Below are positions 26,792 through 35,058 of a stretch of DNA of 64,000 nt, in pieces (the stretch's first letter is position 1; each line of letters begins with the position of its first letter). The notes under the pieces are model-generated. The model saw only the letters and a list, made by a program, of their open reading frames with translations. It was not told the DNA's origin and did no database searches. A program made the translations under genes and the position numbers. The DNA comes from Burkholderiales bacterium (lineage in GTDB: Bacteria; Pseudomonadota; Gammaproteobacteria; Burkholderiales; SG8-39), in assembly GCA_014860445.1 (NCBI GenBank), contig JACZJT010000003.1, positions 1 through 64,000 of the forward strand, written 5' to 3'.

Positions 26792-28150
26792 TTATGTTTC
26801 GACAAGCAGCGTCTCCTCCACCCAGCGGGTAGTAATACGTCCTGCTGCGAAATCAGGATGACTAAGCACGCGCAGGTGGAACGGAATGGTGGTGGGAACT
26901 CCGATGACGCTGAAACTCTGAAGCGCAAGTTGCATTCGCTCAATTGCCAGCTCGCGATCCGCGCCATGCACGATGAGCTTACCCAGCAAGGAATCGTAAA
27001 AGGGTGGCACTAGATACCCGGCATAACAATGGCTGTCGAGCCTTACCCCCTCTCCGCTCGGGGCTGACCAAACAGTGAGCCTGCCGGGTGATGGCGCAAA
27101 ATTTCGGGCAACATCTTCCGCGTTGATGCGACATTCAATGGCGTGCCCGCTAATACATACGTCTTCTTGACGGAACGAAATCGCGTCGCCGGCCGCGATG
27201 CGAATCTGTTCAACAACAAGATCCCGTCCGGTGATCATTTCAGTCACCGGATGTTCGACTTGTATGCGCGTGTTCATCTCGAGAAAGTAAAAGCGTCTCG
27301 TGCTCTCGTCGAGAATGAATTCCACTGTTCCCGCGTTCTGGTAATGGATCCGCCGAGCCAACTTAGTTGCGGCCTCTCCGAGTTGGTTTCGCAGTTCTTC
27401 ATCGATAATCGGCGACGGCGCTTCCTCAATTAGCTTCTGCTGGCGGCGCTGAGTAGAACAATCCCTTTCCCCGAGATGGATCACATTTCCGTGTGCGTCA
27501 CCTAGGATTTGAATCTCGATGTGGCGAGCACGCTCAATAAGTTTCTCAACATATAGGGTTGCGTCGCCAAAAGCTCCAAGGGCCTCGGCCGCTGCAGACT
27601 CCAGTGCCACAGCCATGTCTCCTTCACTTCTCGCGATCCGCATACCACGGCCCCCGCCGCCTGCAGCAGCCTTTAGCAGGACTGGATAGCCCAAGTCTGC
27701 GGCTATGCGGCATGCATCGCCTACTGTCGCGACGCGGTCCGATCCCGGCACGCGTGGGACGCCCGCTTCCTCTGCCAAACGCACCGCCGAAATCTTATCC
27801 CCCATTGATTGAATTGCATCTGCGGGAGGGCCTATGAAGATCAACCCAGCATCCGCACACATTCGCGCGAACGCGGCGCGCTCCGACAAGAATCCATACC
27901 CGGGATGAATTGCCTGGCACCCTGATCCTAGCGCGGCCATCACCAGGACCTCGGGTCGCAAATAGCTATCTGCTGAACGGGGCGGGCCCACGCAAATTGC
28001 ACGGTTTGCGATGCGCGCCGCAAGGCTATCGCGATCGGCTTCGGACACTGCAACGACCGCTTCTATGCCTAACTGGTGGCAAGCGCGAATCACACGAACC
28101 GCGATCTCGCCTCGGTTTGCGACCAAAATTCGTTTGAAGGTCGCTTCCAT
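26792..28150 (-). CDS. Biotin carboxylase subunit of a biotin-dependent carboxylase
   Basis: A 452-residue AccC/PycA-like enzyme that carboxylates carrier-bound biotin using ATP and bicarbonate. Seen are the N-terminal 'ILVANRGEIAVRVIRACHQL', the glycine-rich ATP loop 'LLKAAAGGGGRGMRIA', 'HIEIQILGDAHGNVIHLGER', the catalytic segment 'GTVEFILDESTRRFYFLEMN', 'TRIQVEHPVTEMITGRDLV' and 'HAIECRINAED'. Length and motifs are complete. It lies 12 bp after the carboxyltransferase gene and is the last gene of the cluster. It probably replaces the degenerate copy at 29656-30028. Confidence 0.92.
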   Translation of the reverse strand: MEATFKRILVANRGEIAVRVIRACHQLGIEAVVAVSEADRDSLAARIANRAICVGPPRSADSYLRPEVLVMAALGSGCQAIHPGYGFLSERAAFARMCADAGLIFIGPPADAIQSMGDKISAVRLAEEAGVPRVPGSDRVATVGDACRIAADLGYPVLLKAAAGGGGRGMRIARSEGDMAVALESAAAEALGAFGDATLYVEKLIERARHIEIQILGDAHGNVIHLGERDCSTQRRQQKLIEEAPSPIIDEELRNQLGEAATKLARRIHYQNAGTVEFILDESTRRFYFLEMNTRIQVEHPVTEMITGRDLVVEQIRIAAGDAISFRQEDVCISGHAIECRINAEDVARNFAPSPGRLTVWSAPSGEGVRLDSHCYAGYLVPPFYDSLLGKLIVHGADRELAIERMQLALQSFSVIGVPTTIPFHLRVLSHPDFAAGRITTRWVEETLLVET

Positions 28151-28162
28151 AGGGTGTACTGG

Positions 28163-29638
28163 CTAAATTTCCATAGTGATATCCAGGCCTTTTGCCCGGA
28201 TGGACACGTAACTAAAGTCTCGTCTTTTCAGGAGTTCCTCGATCAACACCCGCAACGGGGTCGCGGCTCCGACGTACTTGTCCCGCCTGATAGGCCCGGC
28301 CGCCCGCATTGCCTTGATATCGTCGTCGCTGCCGATCATGTAACGCAGTAGCAGATCATCGTCGGACAAACCGCCCCCACCATACTGCTCCCTTACCTCT
28401 TCCAGCGACGGTTCCGGGGGCTCCCAGTCCTTGAGCTCTTTTGACCGCTGCAGACTCATGATCCTGTCCATAACGTTGCAGTCGATCGCCGCGGCCGCCT
28501 CCTTGCCCCAGAACCCCAACGCGTAGTAAATCAGGTCGTCGGCGACCTGCTTGTATCTTTCCCCCAGCACGACATTGATAGCCGCCTGCGTCGCTATGAA
28601 TTGGGAAAAAGGCGTCACCATGATCGGGTAGCCGAAGTCCTTTCTTACCTGGATGCATTCCGCGATCACTTGGGGAAGCTTGTCGATCAGCCTCAACTGC
28701 GACAGTTGTCTCTTCAGGTTGGAGATCACGCCTCCCGGTATCTGGTGGACGTATTGGTATTCGTCGTATTCGACGGGGGCCCCGATCGGCCGCCCTTCCC
28801 TTTTAGCGACGTAGTGCAGGTGATCCGACACCGCCAGGACCGCCGCCTCGTTGATGCGCGGCACATAGCCGAGGTGGCGCAGATTGTCCGCCACGGTCAG
28901 AACCGACGGCTGGGAGGAGGCGTTGGCGAGCGGCGGTATGGCGGTATGCAGTGTCCTGATTCCCTGCCTGACCGCTTCCAGATAGCACAACGGCGCTAGG
29001 CCCGTGGTGCAATGGGAGTGAAACTCCACCGGCGTCTTGCCCGCATTCCTGAGAATGGCCGGCACCAGCGTGCGGGTGCGTTCCGGCGTCAGCAGCCCTC
29101 CCGGATCCTTCAGGAATATTGCGGGGACTTTCAGCGCGACCGCATCACGCGTCTTTTGCGCGTAGTACTCGTCAGTGTGCTTCGGCGAAATCGAATACGT
29201 CAGGGCGAGTGCGACTTCCATTCCGGCCTCCGTCGCGAACCTCACGTAATCCGGGACCCGCAGACCGAAGTCGTTCGAGGCTTCCATCAGGTGCACCCGC
29301 CGGATGCCGTTGGCGGCGAGCCTCTGCATCCAGAGCTGCGCCAGGCACGTCGGAACTATTCTGAACCCGATAATGCTGCAATGCTGCATCACGGCCAACG
29401 GCGCACTCGTCACTTCCCGAGAAATTAGGCGGATCCTTTCCCAAGGATCCTCGCGCAACTCGCGGACGGTGGTCTTGAAATGGGCCGGAGCAGTCAGCTC
29501 AACCGCCGCGAATCCGGCTTCGTCGAACCGGGACGCGACCGGCAGCATCATGCTCGTGGACATGGCCAAGGCCCACAGGGACTGGTTTCCGTCGCGCAAA
29601 GTCGTATCCACGAACCTGACCTCGTTAGCGTTGCTCAT
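28163..29638 (-). CDS. Carboxyltransferase (PycB/OadA-like, HMGL family), divergent
   Basis: A 491-residue protein of the pyruvate carboxylase/oxaloacetate decarboxylase carboxyltransferase family. It has 'FVDTTLRDGNQSLWALAMST' at the N-terminus, where pyruvate enzymes usually have 'DAHQSLLATR'. The lysine that becomes carbamylated corresponds to 'AIFLKDPGGLLTPERT', and metal ligands to 'VEFHSHCTTGLAPL'. The C-terminal PYC_OADA region is present but no biotinyl domain is fused. I chose the start at 29638 because GAGGAGA lies upstream. The altered N-terminal motif suggests an acceptor other than pyruvate; this is inference. Confidence 0.85.
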   Translation of the reverse strand: MSNANEVRFVDTTLRDGNQSLWALAMSTSMMLPVASRFDEAGFAAVELTAPAHFKTTVRELREDPWERIRLISREVTSAPLAVMQHCSIIGFRIVPTCLAQLWMQRLAANGIRRVHLMEASNDFGLRVPDYVRFATEAGMEVALALTYSISPKHTDEYYAQKTRDAVALKVPAIFLKDPGGLLTPERTRTLVPAILRNAGKTPVEFHSHCTTGLAPLCYLEAVRQGIRTLHTAIPPLANASSQPSVLTVADNLRHLGYVPRINEAAVLAVSDHLHYVAKREGRPIGAPVEYDEYQYVHQIPGGVISNLKRQLSQLRLIDKLPQVIAECIQVRKDFGYPIMVTPFSQFIATQAAINVVLGERYKQVADDLIYYALGFWGKEAAAAIDCNVMDRIMSLQRSKELKDWEPPEPSLEEVREQYGGGGLSDDDLLLRYMIGSDDDIKAMRAAGPIRRDKYVGAATPLRVLIEELLKRRDFSYVSIRAKGLDITMEI

Positions 29639-29655
29639 TTGCCGTCTCCTCGAAC

Positions 29656-30028
29656 TCATACCTGCTGGTGCAACCCCTTGGGTGAGGTTGCGAGCAGGTT
29701 CTCGATCCAGCGTACGTGCGTTTCCCCCCCAAGCGCTGTGCAGACATTTGCCTCATATATAAAGATACCTTGTAGAGGGTGTCGTCGCCGAACGCCGCGC
29801 GCGCCTCTCTCGCGGCGGCCTTCAGGACCAGCGGGAATCCGATCGCCCTGGAGATCTCCATCGCCTCCTGGACATTCGCGACCTTTTCTGATCCCGGCAT
29901 CATGGGCTGTCCTTGCCGGCTTCGGACACCGCAAAAACCGTTTCCGGCCCGAGAGACTCGCACGTCCGGATCACGCGGACCGCAATCTCATCACGATTGG
30001 CGATCGGCACTCTTGAAATCTCTTTCAT
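29656..30028 (-). pseudogene. Biotin carboxylase relic with internal deletions
   Basis: It begins at the ATG at 30026-30028 with 'PIANRDEIAVRVIRTCESLG' and 'VFAVSEAGKD', the start of a biotin carboxylase. It jumps to the middle-domain segment 'PGSEKVANVQEAMEISRAIG' and 'FPLVLKAAA', loses the glycine-rich loop, and continues 'EARAAFGDDTLY'. It ends 'WIENLLATSPKGLHQQV', like the 'RWVEETLL' C-terminus of the intact copy. At least two large internal deletions and frame changes leave about a quarter of the gene. Position, between carrier and carboxyltransferase, suggests it was the original subunit. Confidence 0.85.
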
Positions 30029-30049
30029 GCGATTCGCAGTCGTCCGCCA

Positions 30050-30553
30050 TTACTCTGGCTTGACCAGGAACAGGACTTGGTTGTACTCGACAAGCTCGCC
30101 GTCTTCGATGCAGATCTTGTGTATGCGCCCCATGACCCCGGCCCTGACCGGGTTGAACAACTTCATCACTTCCATGAGAGCGACTGTCGTGTTCTCGTCG
30201 ACGAGCGAACCCACTTCGACGTACGGCGGCAATCCCGGCTGCGGCCGCCTGTAGAAAATGCCCAGAAGCGGCGCCTTGATCACCAGCAGATCTTCGTCGG
30301 TGCCTGCCGTGGGCTCTGGTTCGACGCGGTCGGTCTTTTCCAGTGTTGCGGGTTGCGCTTCGACCGACTTCGTCTCGGCGACACTCGTCGCGGCTTGCTG
30401 CGACGCCCTTGCCGAGATCGCGGACGCAGAACCTGGACCGGTTCCTTTTGCCACCTCTAGCGTAAGATCGCCGACCTGCAGGCTGACCCTGCCCATGGGC
30501 GATTCGTCGATGAGCTTGAGGATCCGGATCACATCGTCCTGAGTCAGTTCCAT
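30050..30553 (-). CDS. Biotin carboxyl carrier protein (AccB-like)
   Basis: A 167-residue carrier. The N-terminal domain 'LTQDDVIRILKLIDESPMGR' is followed by a Ala/Pro/Thr/Glu-rich linker of about 60 residues and a C-terminal biotinyl domain. The biotinylated lysine is in 'TVALMEVMKLFNPVRAG', a variant of the usual E-A-M-K-M. The start is the ATG at 30551-30553; an in-frame upstream start has no ribosome site. First gene of the carboxylase block. Biotin for it could come from the bio cluster at 52-56 kb. Confidence 0.9.
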   Translation of the reverse strand: MELTQDDVIRILKLIDESPMGRVSLQVGDLTLEVAKGTGPGSASAISARASQQAATSVAETKSVEAQPATLEKTDRVEPEPTAGTDEDLLVIKAPLLGIFYRRPQPGLPPYVEVGSLVDENTTVALMEVMKLFNPVRAGVMGRIHKICIEDGELVEYNQVLFLVKPE

Positions 30554-30601
30554 AGTCCCTCTTGATGCTTCATGTGGCAAACGGTCATCGATGTGCATCG
30601 T

Positions 30602-31240
30602 TCAATGCGGAGCGAGCGCACCGATGATCTGCGCATTCGTCCAGGAGACGCCGAAGTGGCCCTCGACCGCCGCGACGGTAGACAGCATATCGTCGTCCGT
30701 CCATGCCGCAACGCATTCCCCGGCAAGCACCACGTCGAAATCGCGCACGTAGGCCGAGCGCAGGGTGGTCTCGACGCAGACGTCGGCCACGACGCCCGCG
30801 AATATGATTGTCTTGATGCCCCAGCATCGCAGCAGCAGCTCCAGATCGGTCCGATAAAACGCGTCAAAGCGCCTCTTGGAGATAGCCAGGTCCTGCGGGC
30901 GCGGCCGAAGCGTAGGCAAAATCTCCGCGCCCCAGCTTCCGCGAATAACCGGACCACCGCCGCCGGATCTCAGCAGTCGAGCCGGCCTGAGGCGATGGAC
31001 CCGCTGCAGATCGTCGCTTCCGTCGGGCTCGAATACTTGAACGGTAAAAACGGCCCTCATCTTGCTCGGCAGCACCTCGAGCAAGGCCGCGATAGGCTCC
31101 ACCGCTCGTCCAAGCCTCCCCACATCCATCCCCCGCTGGCCGAAATAGCCGCCGGGATCGAGGAAATCGTTCTGCATGTCGATGACCAGGAGCGCGGAAG
31201 TCTTCGCATCGAGTGGAAATTGGGCGGCGGACGAACTCAT
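30602..31240 (-). CDS. Isochorismatase-family cysteine hydrolase
   Basis: A 212-residue hydrolase with Asp in 'ALLVIDMQNDFLDPGGYF', Lys in 'LAISKRRFDAFYRTDLE' and catalytic Cys in 'GVVADVCVETTLRSAYVRDF', the complete triad. Relatives include ureidoacrylate, biuret and nicotinamide amidohydrolases. It lies 48 bp upstream of the carrier gene on the same strand. A hydrolase next to a biotin-dependent carboxylase suggests a carboxylate-then-hydrolyse route as in urea carboxylase/allophanate pathways. That analogy is inference. Confidence 0.87.
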   Translation of the reverse strand: MSSSAAQFPLDAKTSALLVIDMQNDFLDPGGYFGQRGMDVGRLGRAVEPIAALLEVLPSKMRAVFTVQVFEPDGSDDLQRVHRLRPARLLRSGGGGPVIRGSWGAEILPTLRPRPQDLAISKRRFDAFYRTDLELLLRCWGIKTIIFAGVVADVCVETTLRSAYVRDFDVVLAGECVAAWTDDDMLSTVAAVEGHFGVSWTNAQIIGALAPH

Positions 31241-31251
31241 GACGATCCCTC

Positions 31252-31320
31252 TTCAATAAAAGATCTGGCCACCGTCCATATTGATCACCTGTCCTGCTAT
31301 GAAGTCCCCCAGATTTAGAA
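31252..31320 (-). pseudogene. C-terminal remnant of a short-chain dehydrogenase
   Basis: Leftward reading gives 'LLNLGDFIAGQVINMDGGQI' then 'FY' and a stop at 31252. This is the hallmark C-terminal end of SDR oxidoreductases ('G-x-V-x-x-V-D-G-G'). Nothing upstream of about 31320 matches, so only some 23 codons remain. It indicates that the cluster once held an SDR directly before the cysteine hydrolase. Confidence 0.75.
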
Positions 31321-31408
31321 GAGACTGCATGCCTCAACCACACAAAACTCTCGACGGGTTCCAATTCCCGCACAGCTTCCGATCTCAACCAGTAAATATC
31401 GCTCTTCG

Positions 31409-32452
31409 TCAATGCGCCAGCTCTTCAACATCTTGCCGCAAGACCTTAAAAATTGGGCCCTTGACGGGATCGGCCATGATCTCCTTCCAGACACCTTTTT
31501 CGTTGAGCTCTCGCATCTTCGCTAGATCCTCTTTCGTAAACTCCACCACCGTTACGCGAGAATCGCTTCTCAAGTTGCGGAACGCTGCGGTCTCCGTTTT
31601 GGCGTATTCCGCCGTACCGACCCGATCGAGTTCCTTTCCGGCTTCGTCGATCGATTTCTTTAAAGTGTTTGGGAGACTCTGGTACCAATTACGGGAGACG
31701 ATTATGTATTCGATCAGAGTTGAATGCTTGGTCACTGCGACATATGGAGCGGCCTCATGCAACTTCAGATTCAGTGTGACGTCGGGTGGTAATTCAAATC
31801 CGTTAATCACGCCCTGCTGGACAGCAGTATAGACTTCAGGAAGGGACATGTCGGCGCTGGGCACTCCCCAGTCGTTCAAGGTCAGACTGTGCTCCTTGCC
31901 CGGTATAGGACGAAGCTTTTGCCCTTTCATCTGTTTCAGACTGTCAATCCGAGTCCGGGTGAAGATGAGCATGGGACTTAACCCGAATAAGGACACGACA
32001 TGGAACCCTTTTTCCGCCGCCAGTTTCTTGATCTCGGTTGCCGCCCTTCCGTGCATCGCGCGCGTCGTGTTCGCGATCATATCCTCGAACGAATCGCCGG
32101 GGTAGAGCCACGGTACCTCGAAAACTCCTGCCTGTGGCACAAAGTTGCTGAGATTGCCTAGGGGATTTATAGTCGCTTGCACCGATCCCATTTGCACCGC
32201 ACGCATCACCTCTATGTTCGATCCAAGGGCACCGGCGGAGTACAGCTTACCGTCGATTCTCCCATCTGACTTTTCCTTGACCAGCTCAATGAATTTCTTA
32301 GCCAAGCGCTCCTGGGTGTCGTTTGACGTGATGTTTGCCATCCTCATCGTGTACGTCTCCCCGGCCCCCGCCGCCTGCGCGGTTGGGAAGACCAGCGTGC
32401 CCAAGAAGACGGACACTAATAGCGCATTTACAGCAAATTTACTCTTACCCAT
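31409..32452 (-). CDS. dctP: TRAP transporter substrate-binding protein (DctP)
   Basis: A 347-residue periplasmic protein with a signal peptide ('ALLVSVFLGTLVFPTAQA'). Family motifs include 'IDGKLYSAGALGSNIEVMRA' near residue 65, 'MKGQKLRPIPGKEHSLTLND' near 175 with the substrate-binding Arg, and 'SLPEVYTAVQQGVINGFELP'. It would capture a carboxylate for the DctQM permease. AAGGAGGAG precedes the ATG. An insertion-sequence fragment separates it from dctM, so its expression may be altered. Confidence 0.92.
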   Translation of the reverse strand: MGKSKFAVNALLVSVFLGTLVFPTAQAAGAGETYTMRMANITSNDTQERLAKKFIELVKEKSDGRIDGKLYSAGALGSNIEVMRAVQMGSVQATINPLGNLSNFVPQAGVFEVPWLYPGDSFEDMIANTTRAMHGRAATEIKKLAAEKGFHVVSLFGLSPMLIFTRTRIDSLKQMKGQKLRPIPGKEHSLTLNDWGVPSADMSLPEVYTAVQQGVINGFELPPDVTLNLKLHEAAPYVAVTKHSTLIEYIIVSRNWYQSLPNTLKKSIDEAGKELDRVGTAEYAKTETAAFRNLRSDSRVTVVEFTKEDLAKMRELNEKGVWKEIMADPVKGPIFKVLRQDVEELAH

Positions 32453-32499
32453 GGTTTCTCCTCCTTTATTACAACCTACTTAGAACGTCTAGAAAATGG

Positions 32500-32937
32500 C
32501 TACGCCCGCAGGACGTGCCGGCAGATCAGGGCGCAACCGAGTTTGAGGAATGCCGCGTGAATCGAGGGTTGTCGCTGGTAACGGATGCGCAGCCGGCGGA
32601 ATTGATGAAGCCAAACGATGCTTCGCTCGACCACCCAGCGCGTCTTGGCCAAGCTGCTGCCGTGCGCTGTGCCGCGTTTGGCCAACTCGGTCCGAATTCC
32701 GCGCTCGCGCCGCCACGTCGCCAGATGCGAGCTGTACAGCCTCTCGCGGCGAAGTAACGCCCCGATCGCCCCGGATTCGGTCAACTTGGCGGCTTGCGCG
32801 AGCATGGAAGGCTTGTACGCCGCACTGAACTGCCGACGCTTCGCGACCGCACGCACCTCCGGATCCGGCGCCGCGGGTCTCCCCGCGGCCACTTCGATAT
32901 TCGACGTAACCATCTTCAGCTTCTTACTCGATGACAT
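32500..32937 (-). pseudogene. Chimeric transposase remnant: IS3 OrfA start joined to IS5 end
   Basis: One open frame of 145 codons. Its first ~80 residues resemble an IS3-family OrfA ('RRQFSAAYKPSMLAQAAKLT', 'RRERLYSSHLATWRRERG'). The rest, 'TRWVVERSIVWLHQFRRLRI' and 'HAAFLKLGCALICRHVLR', is the C-terminal end of an IS5-family transposase. The two families are unrelated, so this is a fusion of remnants. It lies between dctM and dctP and is not expected to be functional. Confidence 0.7.
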
Positions 32938-33072
32938 TGTTGGCCTACCTTTCGGTAGTAATCCTGTGAAGGTAGGTGTCTCGCATCACATTCGCACAAA
33001 CGGGTGGAAGCCATCTCAAAAATAGGTCCGCAGGATGATGAGCATACAGGTCAAATGCCGCCTCAACTGTTG

Positions 33073-34350
33073 TTAACGCCAAACGTTCGGAAGCCAGAGC
33101 GATATCGCTGGAATATAGGTAACTAGCATAAGTGCCACCAAATAGACAGCGATGAATGGCACGCATCCTCGCATTACTTTTGCCACTGAGACGTTGAAAA
33201 TACTGGCGCTCATGAACAAGTTTAGACCGAATGGAGGCGTAAACATTGCGATCGCGAGATTGACGGTCACAATAATACCAAAGTGAATTGCATTTACGCC
33301 GATTGCCTTAATGATCGGCAAAAAAAGCGGGACTAATATTATCATGGCCGGAATAGGTTCTACGACGATTCCCGCAACCAATAAGACAACATTGATCACC
33401 AGTAAAGTAGCCTGCGAACCAATATTTAGTGAGAGGGCAACTTCCGCTAAATGATTTGGTATATCTTCTAATACGAAAACAAGCGACAACGCCGAGGCCG
33501 CCGCTACAATTATAAGAATCTTACCGGTTAAAAACGCGGCCTCTAATATCACCTCCCACAGGCCCCGCAGATCGATGCTTTTGTAGATCAAAATAGCCAC
33601 CACTACGGCATACATTGAAAGAACCATCGACGCCTCTGTTGGCGTAAAAAACCCACCGTAGATTCCACCAAAGATTATGAACGGCGCGAAAAGTGTCCAG
33701 GAGGCTTCCTTCGTGGCCTTCAAAATCGCTGTCACACTAAGGGGCTCATTGCCTGAGGCTACGTTATATCTTAGGGCATATCCCACTACATAGATCGCAA
33801 CTAAAAGGCCGATTATGATGCCTGGCACTACCCCGCCTAGGAAAAGCTTCGCGACTGAGACGTGTGCGACCGCCCCATAGACGATCATAGTAATGCTCGG
33901 CGGGATGAGCAGGGCGATTGCTCCCATCGACGTAACTAGACCGAGCGAGAACGTCTCACTGTATCCGCTTTGCCGCAGGCCGGGATACAAGGCTTTTCCG
34001 ATTGCGGCGACAGTCGCCATACTCGACCCAGATACCGCTCCGAACATTTCGCATGCAGCGATCGTCGTAACGGCCACCCCGCCTGGCACCCGACCTACAA
34101 GGCTTGCCACCCAACCAACGAGCCGCTTTGACATTCCGCTGCGAGTCATCACTTCGGCCGCGAAAATAAATCCTGGCACAGCCAGCAAAGCGTTCACGTT
34201 GAGACCACTGAATAGCCGGGACGAGACCATCTCTGGAGAAATCGCAGAAGGCGAGACGAAGAGGGCCACTACCGAAACCGCCAGGAAAACCAGCCATAGA
34301 GGGAACCCGAGAAACAACAGCAGAATTCCCCCAACCCCGGCAATCAGCAT
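33073..34350 (-). CDS. dctM: TRAP transporter large permease (DctM)
   Basis: A 425-residue membrane protein with about twelve hydrophobic spans. Family motifs include 'GLNVNALLAVPGFIFAAEVM', 'EMFGAVSGSSMATVAAIGKA', 'LIPPSITMIVYGAVAHVSVA' and 'FTPPFGLNLFMSASIFNVS'. It forms the transport channel with DctQ. It overlaps dctQ by 7 bp. Confidence 0.93.
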   Translation of the reverse strand: MLIAGVGGILLLFLGFPLWLVFLAVSVVALFVSPSAISPEMVSSRLFSGLNVNALLAVPGFIFAAEVMTRSGMSKRLVGWVASLVGRVPGGVAVTTIAACEMFGAVSGSSMATVAAIGKALYPGLRQSGYSETFSLGLVTSMGAIALLIPPSITMIVYGAVAHVSVAKLFLGGVVPGIIIGLLVAIYVVGYALRYNVASGNEPLSVTAILKATKEASWTLFAPFIIFGGIYGGFFTPTEASMVLSMYAVVVAILIYKSIDLRGLWEVILEAAFLTGKILIIVAAASALSLVFVLEDIPNHLAEVALSLNIGSQATLLVINVVLLVAGIVVEPIPAMIILVPLFLPIIKAIGVNAIHFGIIVTVNLAIAMFTPPFGLNLFMSASIFNVSVAKVMRGCVPFIAVYLVALMLVTYIPAISLWLPNVWR

Positions 34351-34838
34351 ACCACTTCACTTTTGCTACGGAAGATATCTGCCAGAGCGAGGACGTATCC
34401 TAAAGCAGTCAAACCGAGTCCCACCGGGATCGCTAGGTAGCCGATCCAAATAGGCACGTACCCACTTTCGCTAGTCTGCCCTTGTTCGAACGCCACGGCC
34501 GTAAATCTGAGACCCAAGTAACCGAGATAAACGCACAGAGCAAAGCCGACGACCGCAATTGCTGAGTTGACCAGCCGTTGAATGGAAGGTGCCATGGTCT
34601 GGTGGAACGCGACAACGGAAATGTGCGCTGTTCGCCTGGACAGAACCGCTACACTGAGAAAGACGTACCAGATGACCAGGTAGAGTGCGATCTCGTCGAT
34701 CCACGGTTCGAGTAGATCGAACGCCTCGCGGAGAATTACTGCGAAAAAAACCGTTAGCAGCATTCCGCTGAAAGCGAAACCGACCACTACCCTCAGGGAT
34801 TGGAAAACAACGCGGTCGAAGCCATCTAGAATCGCCAT
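34344..34838 (-). CDS. dctQ: TRAP transporter small permease (DctQ)
   Basis: A 164-residue protein with four membrane spans. Typical phrases are 'VILREAFDLLEPWIDEIALY' and 'AVLSRRTAHISVVAFHQTM'. I chose the start at 34838, preceded by GAAGGGGGG; the frame extends to 34934 without a better ribosome site. First gene of the TRAP operon. Confidence 0.88.
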   Translation of the reverse strand: MAILDGFDRVVFQSLRVVVGFAFSGMLLTVFFAVILREAFDLLEPWIDEIALYLVIWYVFLSVAVLSRRTAHISVVAFHQTMAPSIQRLVNSAIAVVGFALCVYLGYLGLRFTAVAFEQGQTSESGYVPIWIGYLAIPVGLGLTALGYVLALADIFRSKSEVVC

Positions 34839-35058
34839 AAACCCCCCTTCGACTCGGAATCGACCGCTGTGCCGGCTCACCGGGACTTCACCCTCTTTGG
34901 CCTGCGTGCCGTACAGGCTCTCCTCAGTTCCCATGCTCTGCCTTAGACAAAAGATTTAGGGCAAGTACGCGACATGCTGATCGCGATGGTCGACGGCTTG
35001 AAGAGCGGCTCTCAGAGGCCGGCGGCGCGAAAGCCGTCACCAGAGCGCTCAACGCGAT

